A DNA stretch of 64,000 nt from Leptobrachium leishanense (lineage: Eukaryota > Chordata > Amphibia > Anura > Megophryidae). Positions 47,825 to 58,329 of the stretch are shown in pieces; position 1 is the first letter of the stretch; every line of letters begins with the position of its first letter. The position numbers and the translations under genes were made by a program. The stretch lies in the NCBI GenBank assembly GCA_009667805.1, contig CM019070.1:56982735-57046734 (forward strand), in the 5' to 3' direction. A model generated the notes under the pieces. It did no database searches. It saw nothing but the letters and a program-made list of their open reading frames with translations, and had not been told where the DNA came from.

Positions 47825-47954
47825 GGGCCATATTACAAAGCTGGTGCTAGCTTAACCAGAGCTGTTGTAAACTTACCAGAGCCATTATAGCCTATGGAGC
47901 TGTTAAGTTAACAACAGCTCTGGTTAGGTTAGCACCAACTTTGTATTACTGCCC
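47825..47954. mobile_element. Palindromic MITE (130 bp)
   Basis: GGGCCATATTACAAAGCTGG pairs with CCAACTTTGTATTACTGCCC, and GCTTAACCAGAGCTGTTGT pairs with ACAACAGCTCTGGTTAGG. It lies in the 54-bp-type repeat between ACAT and ATAATAAAG. A relative split by a TTAA element is at 56833-57253. Confidence 0.88.
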
Positions 47955-48980
47955 ATAATAAAGTGCGGTGTGTATGAGCGTATCACAGAGCTCCACAGCA
48001 ATAAAACACATAATAAAGTGCAGTGTGTATGAGTGTATCACAGAGCTCCAAAGCAATAAAACTCACAGTAATGTGCAGTTTTCTGTGGATTCTGTGATAC
48101 GCTCATACACAGCTCACACTACCATGAGTTTTATTGCTGTGGAGCTCTGTGATTCAATAAAGTGCAGTGTGTACAAGTGTATCATAGAGCTCCACAGCAA
48201 TGAAACTCACAGTAATGTGCGGTGTGTATGATTGTGAGATTTATTGCTGTGGATTCTGTGATACGCTCATACACACTGCACATTACTGTGAGATTTATTA
48301 CTGTGTGGAGCTCGATAATCACACTTTCATAAATGGTCCTGCTGCCCCTGCAGGTTTTCCTTTTCTCTCCCCTGTTTGTAGTATCACAGGCACTTTCTCA
48401 ATTCTCTCAGCATCTTATATGGCCATGGTTTATGGGTGTATATGGATACACAGATAAACCCTGGCCAGTATTGTGATCATATAGTGGATAGATGTTGAAG
48501 TTCATCATTGTTTGCCTACTAACAGGGTTATCCAAAGAGATTCGAAAAGTCACCGCACGTTCGGTGACTTTTCGTTCTCTTCAATTCGGTTCCTTTTGCC
48601 GATTGCATTTCGGTGACCCTGCGGTGTATTCAGCAAACACCACAGGGTCCCCGAATTGCAGGGAAAAGCTGCCGCAAAGCTGACGAAAACTAACCGAATG
48701 CACGCTGAAAACAAGCAAAAACATCTGGATTAACCTTCGAAAAGGAGCCGAACAGGAGCCGAATCACACAGAGCCGAAGCAGCTGTGACGTAGAGGAGGC
48801 AGTGAATAAATTAGCAAAACCATTTGTATGAATCTGGGAAAATGAAACGCTGTTTGCAAAGAAACTACTGAGCGAAAATGTCTGAAATTTTCACAGGAGG
48901 TCCAGGGAATGATAATAAAGAGGGCTGTTACAAAAAAAATAAGTAAACTGAAAAAAAAAATCAAAAAAAAAATCGGACTT

Positions 48981-50227
48981 TTAACCCTTTCGCTGCTGAG
49001 GCTTTTCCCGCCCCTGTGCTGAGGTCATTTTTTACCTGTTTTGCGCATCATGTTTAAACCTGTTTTGAAGGCTTATTTTAGTATATGACATCGACATATT
49101 ATATATCGTTCTTTCCGTCAGACTCGGTAGATTCATAATATGTCATTATTATATGTATACGTTATGTCATGTTTGTATATTATAACAAAAAATGCAATAA
49201 AATATGTATTTTCAATAATTTACAGCGTGTAAAGTGTTTTTTTCCACATTTTAACATGCGAGCAATTGCGGTTATATTTTGTATGGGGTGCGCTTGTTAA
49301 AAAAATTAGAGATGGGGTCTCGTTACATTTTTTTTTGGGGAAAATGACACCATTTTTAACAAACGCACCGCATACAAAAATCGTTAATGCAGCATCATTG
49401 TTCACATTATAATTGAAATGGGAACAATATTGCTGCATTAACAAAACGAAAAAAAAAAAAAAAAGTGTTTATTTATTTTTTTTTTAATTTTTTTTTTAAT
49501 TTTTTTTTATTTTTATTTTTATTTATTTTTTTTTTTTACATTTTTTTTTACTTTCATGTTTGGTATCGTTGGAACGGCCATGCTCTGGCCGATCCAACGA
49601 TATCAAAATTTAACCCCTAACTGCCACGGATCGGGAGATAGGGAGTTCATTGGAACTCCCTATCTCCACACTTCGTGGCAGTTAGGGGTTAATGCTAGGA
49701 CTGGCGTCATCGTGCTGCGCACGATGACGCCAGTCCTCTGGGGGAGTTCCCGGAAGCTTGGCCGACATCCAAGATGTCGGCCAGCTCCCGGGAAGGATCG
49801 CAAATCGGCGCTTTTCAGCGCCGATTTGCGATCCAGCTCCCCAGGGGTTAATGCCAGGCATCATTTGGAAGGGCAGGCTGTGCCCTTCCAAATGATGCCT
49901 GGGTTAAGCCCCTGTGAGCCGCCGATCGGGAGGGAGAGAGGTCCGAAGGACCTCCCCCCCCTCCCTTTCAGGCGCCTCCTCCGCACATGCGGGGGGGCGC
50001 CTGAATTATGTGTCATCGCGGGGGCGCGATGACACATAATAATGGCGGCCACTGCTCCGGATGCCGGGCTGACATCCAGGATGTCAGCCCGCACCGGAGG
50101 GGCCAGCGATCGGCCGGAACCCGGCCGAACGCTGACCCCAATGCGAGGACGCGCTCAGCGCGTCCTCCGCATACCAGGGGCAATGCTGAGGACGCGCTGA
50201 GCGCGTCCTTAGCATTGAAGTGGTTAA
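48981..50227. mobile_element. TTAA family A element (1247 bp) made largely of hairpins
   Basis: TTAA lies at 48981-48984 and 50224-50227. The left end CCCTTTCGCTGCTGAGG roughly mirrors the right end TTAGCATTGAAGTGG. 49000-49330 matches 495-815. The middle has poly-A/T runs (49440-49545) and the right half is a hairpin chain. A 158-codon ORF at 49556-50032 runs through the hairpins and is not a gene. Confidence 0.85.
49553..50216. repeat. Chain of about 13 consecutive hairpins
   Basis: Back-to-back inverted repeats lie at 49553-49610, 49612-49690 (17-bp outer and 15-bp inner arms), 49697-49737 (19-bp arms, 3-nt loop), 49759-49783 (11-bp), 49795-49834 (17-bp), 49854-49902 (21-bp) and 49928-49966. 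They continue at 49968-50004, 50005-50040 (16-bp), 50055-50099, 50108-50126, 50145-50167 (11-bp) and 50182-50216 (17-bp, one mismatch). Nearly every base is in an arm. Confidence 0.92.
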
Positions 50228-50655
50228 AAAAAAAAAAAAATCTGAAAAATGCTTAAAGTATCCTAAAAAATCTATAAATAAAGAGACTGTTTGCTGCAGA
50301 ATTTTATAATGAAAGGTTTATTAGATATTGAATTAAAACAGGAATATTTTTAACATTGAAGTCTATGGGATTCTCCTGAATAAATTTGCCGAATTAAACC
50401 ACCGAATGGCAGGGCATTAGGGGAACCTTTCACTGCTGGTTTGTGTTCTCTGAATAGCCGAAGCAGTGCTTTTTCATGGGGATTCACTGCTCTCGAACAG
50501 GCACCGAACAGGCACCGTATGTTCAGGCAATTCGCCAGGATTTGGCGTATTGCCTGCTCTCTGGATAGCCGAATGGCCAGGAAAGGTAACCGAACGCTGA
50601 TTTTCAGCATTCGGTTACCTTTCACAAGCAATTCGGATCTCTTTGAATAACCCTG

Positions 50656-51595
50656 TATGTTACGGTCAGACTCCTGGTGCCGTTGACCATCTGTCTTTAA
50701 CGAATTTGATGCATTCTCCTTAGCACATACACACTCAATCAAACCATCTTATAAATAGAAACGCATATCTAAAACTTTGTTATGAGCAGTACATATTCTA
50801 AAACCAATTTCGAGGATTTCACATGATCAATTCATACATTTTCTCTACCTTACCATAACATTTTAAGTAGCTTGGTCGTTGGGTAGAATAAAGTGAAAAC
50901 TCTACTAAGACTGACCTTTCAAAAAATAATTATTAGAAATGCCATTCAACCCATGGTTATGTAGAGATCAGTAAAATAATCTACTTGGCTGAATCTCAAA
51001 ATAATATTGACAATCCGTGCTTCCTAATTCAATACACACTAACACCTTGCAGACATTGTCAGGTTGCTATTAACCTCCGACTTGTCATATTACATAAAAC
51101 AGTGTAGTTGAACAACATATTTTCAACATTTTATTCATAGAACATCAGTCTGTTTATTAATACACACTACTGTCATTCACAGTGGCGTACAGAAACATGA
51201 CATCATGAATATATTTATGTATATTCTTTGCTATCTACCCATCCAAAGAATCTCTATCCTATGGAATGTGGATCAAGCCTTCCATTACATACACACATAC
51301 ACGCACACACGCACACACACAATACAGCAACAACGGGTCAGTGGAATAGAGCCTATAGCTGTATTTCATAGTGGGTGCCCATATTGCACTCTGACATTGA
51401 GCATTGTGGCTTACCAGATGGATTTTTGAGTGTACACAGACTTGGCAACAACATAAAAGTAAAATGTCTAACATTTTTACACATTCATCTTTACATTTGG
51501 CTGGCATAACGCATAGATCGATCCAAATTAAGTCAGCAATGTGTCGCCCCATATTCTATTTTCCAGGGTTCGTGTTCCCAACATAGGCCCCTATT
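50656..51595. other. Intergenic with a CA-rich microsatellite (51287-51322)
   Basis: ACACACATACACGCACAC-type imperfect repeat. Otherwise nothing recognised. Confidence 0.6.
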
Positions 51596-52246
51596 ACAAT
51601 CCTCACGCAGCGCATTTGCGCTTTTGCGCGAGGACAAAACCATCTGCGCGGAACGTTGTATTCGACGTTCACGCAAACGATGCGATTGACCCTGCGCAAA
51701 CCCAGCGCGAGCGCATGTGCCTGTGCGCATCCCATACTTACCATTGTCAGCGTGAATGCGTTTGAGCGGATGGTATTACGATCTTCACGCAATGTCGTAC
51801 GAACGACGTTTGCGCGAAATATCGTAACGTCTTTGAAAACCTGCTGTTAACTTACAATCTGAACGTTCTGGCCGAAACGAAATGAACCTGCACAAAAAAA
51901 ATAATACAGCACAGTACAGTTACACATTCTACACATACCCAAACAATAAAATTTATAAATGGTTTAATTTTTGTTGCAGCACATATACGCAGATTGACTT
52001 TGACAGGCGCAACAACCGAAACCTAGCAAATGGTGGTTCTTAATTCTGATTGCCCACCGATTCCTGCACGCAACGGTCATTTGCGCCCAGCTTTGCGCAT
52101 TGGATTTGCTCTAGAAAAAACATGAAGGCTGAAAAACTGCGCTTGGATCGTAATACCGTGTTAATTTGCGCGCGCTAACGTTGTTTTGTGTGCGCAAAAA
52201 AATTGTGCTGCGCGAGCGCTTTTGCGCAAAGATTGTAAAAGGGGCC
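51596..52246. mobile_element. CpG-rich inverted-repeat element (651 bp)
   Basis: The left end GGCCCCTATTACAATCCTC and right end GATTGTAAAAGGGGCC are inverted, with ATA on both sides (51593-51595, 52247-52249). The body is crowded with TGCGC, GCGCAAA and ACGTT words, including CGCGAGCGCTTTTGCGC near the right end. This contrasts with the AT-rich surroundings. No coding is recognised. Confidence 0.75.
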
Positions 52247-52909
52247 ATAGGGTTCTCATTCTGTCTCAGATAATAATGGAAAAATGCGGTGTGGGCCGTT
52301 AACCATTAGTGTCTCCCTACTAGGAGTGGCACGCTATATTGGCAAATCGACTTGTAATAATTGGAGATGCTAACACTTGCGAGCAGGGGCTCCTCCACAG
52401 GTAGTGTCACAGGACTCCTCAATCCATTCACAACAAATTAAACTGTAATGACTACACAACACCAGGTACATTCAGGAAAGTGTTTATCCCACCTAGGCAT
52501 GCGCAGGGGGTGTGCCTGGTGTGCCCAGGCACACCCTAATGTTGGGCAAAGAGGTCCCCTTTCACCTCCTACTTTGACATTTTAGATGTCCCTTCTTTGG
52601 TTCATGATGAAGTGCATAAAAACTGACTATCTCTGATTATACGCTAGATATTGCTAAAGAAAAATGTGTATTTTGAGCAAAATCTTCTACATATAAGTTT
52701 TAAATTAATAAATGTTCCATTAGTGCACACCCTAATGCAACGGGCTGTGCACGCCAGAGATCCCACCCAGATGGACCAGGCAACATTTCAACTCAATGTG
52801 AGTCTTTTTTTAAAGCTCAGGTTCCTTCTGCTTGCGGCAAGAGGAGGCAGCAGAACACATCATTCTCTGCATGGTGAGATGGCACAGTCACCTAACAACC
52901 TGGTAAAAC
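52247..52909. other. Intergenic; short GCACACC repeat segment
   Basis: At 52495-52545 GTGTGCCTGGTGTGCCCAGG and GGCACACCC form a small hairpin typical of MITE ends. The rest is unrecognised. Confidence 0.4.
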
Positions 52910-53942
52910 CAGGGCCGGATTAACATAGGGGCAGATGGAGCTGCAGCTCCAGGCCCATGCCCCAGAATAGGCCCACAGAAAGGATAAATTTGTCTGCATT
53001 GATGGGCATTTGGACCATTATATCTCCACCGCCATAGCAGCTACAGGGTCATATTAGGTATCACCGTAAAGGTCAGAGCATGATCTTTCCAATGATACCA
53101 AACAGGACCAGGTTTTATTTAACAATAAAAATAAAATAATAAATATTTCTTTATTTTTTATTTTTCTTTCTAACACAGCAATATTTTTTCAATTATAAAG
53201 GGAACAATGATGCTGCAGTAACTCACCATCTCATTTTTCATGTCACTAACAAGTGTGGAGGTGATGGTACATTCCATTATTACGAATTGTTACATCAGGA
53301 ACCTAAACCGCCACACTGCAGCGAAGTGCACTGGAGGGGGCTTTGGAACCCTGCGCCACTAATCTTTACACTTTGCAACGTCAACTGAGGTGTAACAGGA
53401 CAGAGTCTGGCCAAACATGACAATGTAAAATCTAAAAGAAAAAGAAAACAAAAAACTTTTTATTTATGTTTTGTTCCAAAGCAATGGTATTGTCCATTTG
53501 TCACCTATAAAATTAGCAATACCACTGCCATTACTCACCTTCTCCTTTCCCACGCTGGAAGCAAGGTCAGTGTTTTATACATAGTCATATTATTCATAAA
53601 ACACCATTATCCAAAGCACATGGGAAATATCAAATTTTTGGGTTAAAATTGTATATTTTCTCAGAAAAATGCAGTTACATGTTCCCATTTAATTTTTTTT
53701 AACAAAAATTCCCTATAGAATATATAACCAGAGGTTTGAATGATAAAATATGAAAAAATAATTTTACACGCTGTGATGATTGAAATATGAATGGAAATTT
53801 ACTCCTACAGTATCTGCCTGGTTAGATATACATATATATGCAATATTAAATAGCCTAAAATATGTTGTCATTTCACTAAATTCCAAAAAAAGTCCACCAA
53901 AATATTCAGATCCAGGCCCATAGAGATCTTAATCCGGCCCTG
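52910..53942. mobile_element. hAT-like element C (1033 bp)
   Basis: Ends are CAGGGCCGGATTAACATAGG and CTTAATCCGGCCCTG. The flanks GGTAAAAC (52902-52909) and GGTACAAC (53943-53950) are an 8-bp duplication with one change. Its interior holds diverged, reversed family A modules: the GGTATCA hairpin at 53048-53108 and the AACAATGATGCTGCAG segment near 53201, as at 49384-49441. This indicates an older nested insertion. Confidence 0.85.
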
Positions 53943-53950
53943 GGTACAAC

Positions 53951-54460
53951 ACTGCGTAATTTTTTAAATGGAAAACCAGCTCAAGACAAGGACAGGGATT
54001 ACTCAATATTTTCTGGCTGCCAGGAAATGAGAAAAACATATACAAAGTTTGCAAATCTGTGATTTACAGTGGGCAGGCGCTGAGCTGAGACACAAGAGAA
54101 TTTTCTGACTCCGCTGTAACAGGGCGGTAGCCTACTGATCAATGAGCGAGCCGTTAACAGAACATCTCAGTTGGAATGCGGCCTAGAGTTTGGCCAATTT
54201 TACCATGAATAATGTTTCAACGGGAATCCTAGAAATTTCTAAAGGTAGTCTCAACCCTTTAATGCCACAGGGCATCCTATTCCGTCCTCACGGCAGGTTA
54301 TCTTAAACACCACTGTCCAGCATAGCATGTCCTGTGGTTTTCTGGCCCTCCTCCAGCGCACCTACCTTCTCAGCAGCCGATCATCGCCACTAGCTGCAGG
54401 GGGACTCAGGCAGTCCCACTGCAGTCAATGATGGCAATCGGCAACTGGGAAGGGACACGG
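53951..54460. other. Intergenic; family D-like TTAA element start
   Basis: 54254-54300 (AACCCTTTAATGCCACAGG, CCGTCCTCACGGCAGG) resembles the left arm of 56911-57230. TTAA ends are not preserved. Confidence 0.4.
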
Positions 54461-54739
54461 GCTGGAGAAGGGCCCAAAAGCTACAGGGCGTGCTATGCTG
54501 CACAGCAGTGTTCGGGCCTGCCTGCCTCTGGCTGGAGAAGGGCCCAAAAGCTACAGGGCGTGCTATGCTGCACAGCAGTGTTCGGGCCTGCCTGCCTCCG
54601 GCTGGAGAAGGGCCCAAAAGCTACAGGGCGTGCTATGCTGCACAGCAGTGTTCGGGCCTGCCTGCCTCCGGCTGGAGAAGGGCCCAAAAGCTACAGGGCG
54701 TGCTATGCTGCACAGCAGTGTTCGGGCCTGCCTGCCTCC
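54461..54739. repeat. Tandem repeat, four 70-bp units
   Basis: GCTGGAGAAGGGCCCAAAAG starts at 54461, 54531, 54601 and 54671. The units are almost identical, implying recent amplification. As 70 is not a multiple of 3, each unit shifts frame, and the overlapping ORFs here are artefacts. Confidence 0.97.
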
Positions 54740-55738
54740 TGGTGAACCCTTGGGTCTAATAAGCATTTTAACAAATGAGTGATAACCAATTATTTTCTTC
54801 TGCGCCCTTCAGGAGGCTTGAGACCCAGAATTTATCCTTATCTTCCCGGTTCACAGCAAGGGGAGAGAATCTCTTACATTATGATAATGGTTAGGAGGAG
54901 GGAGGATTGAGATAGAGGACCGAGATCATCATGCAGGACAGAAGGTGGTGGGAAACCAGCTTAAAGTGCAGGATATTCAACTAAAATGTTAAAAAATGCT
55001 ACTAACCAAGCATTTTTTTAAATTTAAAGAATACCATGATGCACTTGAAATGAAATAGAACATATTTAGGGTACAACTTAACACTACACGAATATCACTT
55101 ATATAATATATACGAGGTAAGTTACGTAAGGCCCTAAAAGACCACAGTGACTTCTGTAATTTTTATTATTTCTCATCATGATGTGAATAGAAATATATTT
55201 AATATAATAGAAAAAAAATATATATATATATATATATATAGTGCAATTTTATTTGGCAGCCATGAAGAAAAGGTTTCTTGAGGCAAAATGTCTGAATAAA
55301 CCCCCCTGAGAAAATTTCCTTGAATATACTGCTTTATACCAAGACGCGTTCTAATCTGAAATAGGGTTGGTTGTTCCCCAAAGGAAAATCTCAGGGAGCA
55401 TATCAATGACACAATCATAAAACCACTTAGGAAGTACAAATGCAGGTTTATTTTCCTCTTACAGTAAGAGAGTCGTAGGTTTCAGGAAAGATAGAAACTA
55501 AAGAAATACAAGAAAAGTCTGATGACTAAAAGGGTAGTAAATGTGGAGGTAAAATGAAGATCAGGTCATCCAAGACACATAGGAGATGCAGCTACCTGAA
55601 CTGCACACGGAGAAACTGCTGTAAAGGCACCGAAGAAGAGTCAAAAGCTGAAATTCTAAAGGATGAGTTTCCATAATAATGGTTAGAGGAATTATATTGA
55701 AAGTAGTTGACATATCTTTCATGACTGTCTATCTCAGC
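54740..55738. other. Intergenic with an (AT)n microsatellite at 55219-55240
   Basis: No coding or element ends recognised. Confidence 0.6.
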
Positions 55739-55958
55739 TAAGGTCTGTGTCAGACGAGCGCACCTAGTGTGCCCATGCCCCCGCACTTACCGGCACCCGT
55801 CGCAGCTGCGTGATGCAGCGACGGGGCTGGTCACACGCTTGTGCGCGTGTACGAATTGCACATGCAGCAAGCGTCCGTGTAGCAAACCTCTCCATTGATG
55901 TGCTAGAAAGAGTGTCAACGGAGCTGCAAAGCGCGATCTTCCATAGGAAGGAAAAGCA
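55739..55958. mobile_element. TAAGGC-type element, left end only
   Basis: TAAGGTCTGTGTCAGACG matches the terminus of 28178-29082 and is followed by CpG-rich sequence with the hairpin CGTCGCAGCTGCG. It abuts a MITE fragment, so its right end is lost. Confidence 0.6.
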
Positions 55959-56070
55959 GCCTGAATCCTGCAATCACTGAGCAGCAAATCATATCACCTG
56001 TGCTGTGCTTCAGATATCTGGCAAACCTAGCCTGTCAGAGGGTCCTGAGGACCACGGTTGGGAAACACTG
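55959..56070. mobile_element. Fragment of the 23775-type hAT MITE
   Basis: CTGAATCCTGCAATCACTGA to GGTTGGGAAACACTG matches the right two-thirds of 23775-23956. The left end is missing. Confidence 0.75.
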
Positions 56071-56832
56071 CCTTAGTTTATTAATTTCAGAAGCAGGTTT
56101 ATATCTGCAGGCAGGGCTCAAAATTTCAAGTCCCAAGCTACTAGCCAGGCCTTAAGAGTTACTCGCCACTAGTTGCCCCACCTAACCCCTTATCCTGCCC
56201 TGCCTCTGCATTCCTACTCGCCCTCATGTAATTTCCACTCGCCAAATGCGAGCAGGCGAGTGGAAATTTTGAGGCCTGTCTGCAGGTATCTGCTCTCATC
56301 TGTGGTCACTAATTGCAAACTGGCTGCCGGTGGGAAGAATTCTGTGAAATGTTCAGCAGTCCTCCATGAACATCAGATGTGAAATGTTCAGGGATGAAGG
56401 AGACAGCAGATATCCATTAGGACCTGACTGGGTCTGGGAGTGCTAGAGCACAGGACGCCGATGACATTGTACGTGAAATACTGTATATATGGTTATGTTT
56501 ATTATATTTATTCATTGTGTTTCTGCCGTTTCTGTCTTTTCAAATTGTGCAAGATAAGGGACACCATCCAGTGTCTAACTAAAGCATTTCATTCCAGCAA
56601 CATTACTAAAAAGGATAAACAAATAAATGAAAATACTGTAGAAAAATGCACAGATGTACATTATTTCAAATTTTGAGCCATCTCGCAAATTTATGCATAG
56701 TTTATATTATGTCCAACATTTAAGTTTTAACAATACATCACACATTTCAAATAAATGTTATGTAGAAAAGCCATTGCTAAAGAAAGGGTTAAAAAGGGAA
56801 GTCATGGACTATAATGACAGTACATATTATGC

Positions 56833-57253
56833 GCCCTATTCCAAAGTTGATGTAAACTTAAACTCATAGACTATAATGGCTCTGGTAAGTTTACAATAGG
56901 TCTGGCTAAGTTAACCCCTTAACGCCAAGGCATGTTCCGTGACATCCTCACGGCGGGTGGGCCTTGAAGGCACGGAGTGTACAAATATGCTTCAATGGGC
57001 TGCCTCAGTCTGTCCCCGCAGCCGGCGCGCGCACCCCATTAGCTGCAGTGGGACAGTCTGAACTCAGGCTGTCCCCCGTAGCCAATGATGGGTGCCACGT
57101 GTCAGCTGCAAGGGCATGCCAAATTTATGGCCTGCGACAGCACCCGGCGGTGTGTAGCGTACCTGTACGCCTCGCCGTCGTTATCCCACCCCCAATGACC
57201 GAAGCCCCCCCCCCATCGTTAAGGGGTTAAAATCAACATTGAAATAGGACCCT
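56833..57253. mobile_element. MITE related to 47825-47954, split by a TTAA element
   Basis: The left end GCCCTATTCCAAAGTTGATG and right end ATCAACATTGAAATAGGACC are inverted. TAAACTTAAACTCATAGACT and GGCTCTGGTAAGTTTAC lie between. The TTAA element at 56911-57230 sits inside. Without it the MITE is about 100 bp. Confidence 0.75.
56911..57230. mobile_element. TTAA family D element (320 bp)
   Basis: TTAA lies at 56911-56914 and 57227-57230, with inverted ends CCCCTTAACG and CGTTAAGGGG. The interior is GC-rich, with TCCTCACGGCGGG and GGTACGCTACA-type inverted arms. Confidence 0.85.
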
Positions 57254-57259
57254 ATAAGG

Positions 57260-57340
57260 GTTATCTAAATCAGGGCTGTTAACCTCTGGTCCCCAGGTAT
57301 TTCTGAACTACAACTCCCATGATTCTCTGGCCATCTATTG
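57260..57340. mobile_element. hAT-type MITE half
   Basis: TCAGGGCTGTTAACCTCTGG, CTACAACTCCCATGATT and GGCCATCTATTG are like one half of the 19930 and 24776 MITEs. The other half is absent. Confidence 0.5.
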
Positions 57341-57475
57341 CGCTCGACTTTTATTGTGTTCGTTCGTAGATGATAATTTCAAATTTTTGTTAGTCTGTAT
57401 CTAAAATCTACTAATACAGTTTAGTATACAGTCACTTTTTTTAATTAAGATTGCGAGGGGGAAAAAAGAAGGTCA

Positions 57476-57830
57476 TTAACCCCCCTGACGGTTTACCCGA
57501 GTGTGGCTTGGGGTTAACTTTCAGTGCTGAAAGCGGTATCCCCGAGCCACACTCGGGCTGCATACATTACCTATCCCTGCGCTCCCTCACTGACCACCGC
57601 TGTCTCCTCCAGGGATCACGACTCATACTTCCTGGTTCCCTTCTCGCAGTGAGGGAGCGCAGGGAGAGGTGATGTATCCAGCGGCATCCCGAGTGTTGCC
57701 CGGGGTTACCGCTTCCAGCATAGGAATTTAACCCCGCACCACACTCGGAAATACCACTAGGGGGTCCAAAAAAAAATGGAACATTTCTGACATATAAAAG
57801 ATGTCAGAATCGTAACGCCAGGGAGGTTAA
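57476..57830. mobile_element. TTAA family C element (355 bp)
   Basis: TTAA lies at 57476-57479 and 57827-57830, with ends CCCCCCTGACGG and AACGCCAGGGAGG. Inverted arms GCGCTCCCTCACTG and CAGTGAGGGAGCGC surround the centre. It shares GGCATCCCGAGTGTTG with 29554-29898. Confidence 0.85.
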
Positions 57831-58329
57831 AAGGGCTATATCTAAATAATTATGTTTACCACTTTACCTCTTCCACCCACCCAATGGACCACCAAGGAAA
57901 AGGGAATTTGGAGGTCCCAATGCCACGTTTAAGAGTTTAGGGTGGGCTTGTTTGGAGGAATAAGCCACTAATTAATTGGAGCTGAAGTCGTTGAGGATGC
58001 AGCTTATTTCATGAAGAAACAAAGTAACAAGCTAATATATTCTATCCATTGCTCATTATGAACAGAAGGATAAATGCTCCCAGAGTCAGCGTTTGTTTTG
58101 TTCTTTTCTCCTTTTTTTCTTCCCTTCTGTCTACGCCCATTTGGCCTGAACCCCAGCACCAACACGCAGACTGTAATTCCAAATACTTCATCTAATAACA
58201 GGTGTTGCATTGTAACTTATAGCTCCATGTTACTATTCAATTAAACAGTTTTACAAACAACTGAAGGGGTTTTTTTTTTTTGTTGTTTTTTTTTATGCAC
58301 TCTTCATTACCCGCAGGCTTTCATATTCT

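Larger units (their letters stand above)
47255..48315. repeat. 54-bp-type repeat cluster (main copy), interrupted twice
   Basis: Units contain GTATGAGCGTATCACAGA, TCCACAGCAATAAAACTCA and CAGTAATGTGCAGTGTG. They occur in direct and inverted orientation, so parts form long hairpins. A LINE tail (47374-47709) and a palindromic MITE (47825-47954) split it. Confidence 0.85.
48523..50655. mobile_element. CAGGGTTATTC-type inverted-repeat element, copy 2 (2.1 kb)
   Basis: The left end CAGGGTTATCCAAAGAGATT and the right end ATCTCTTTGAATAACCCTG are inverted with one change in this stretch. A further hairpin-like arm (GGTAACCGAACGCTG and CAGCATTCGGTTACC) lies at 50586-50622. No transposase. The centre is a TTAA family A insertion. 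The right arm shares the GGTTTATTAGATATTGAATT segment with the hAT-like copies. Confidence 0.82.

Noticed and set aside
49556..50032. 158-codon ORF in the hairpin chain
   Set aside because: It runs through alternating hairpin arms of a non-autonomous element. No domain is recognisable and the GC-rich arms explain the lack of stops.
54428..54782. Overlapping ORFs of about 90-105 codons in three frames
   Set aside because: Artefacts of the 70-bp tandem repeat, which shifts frame each unit.
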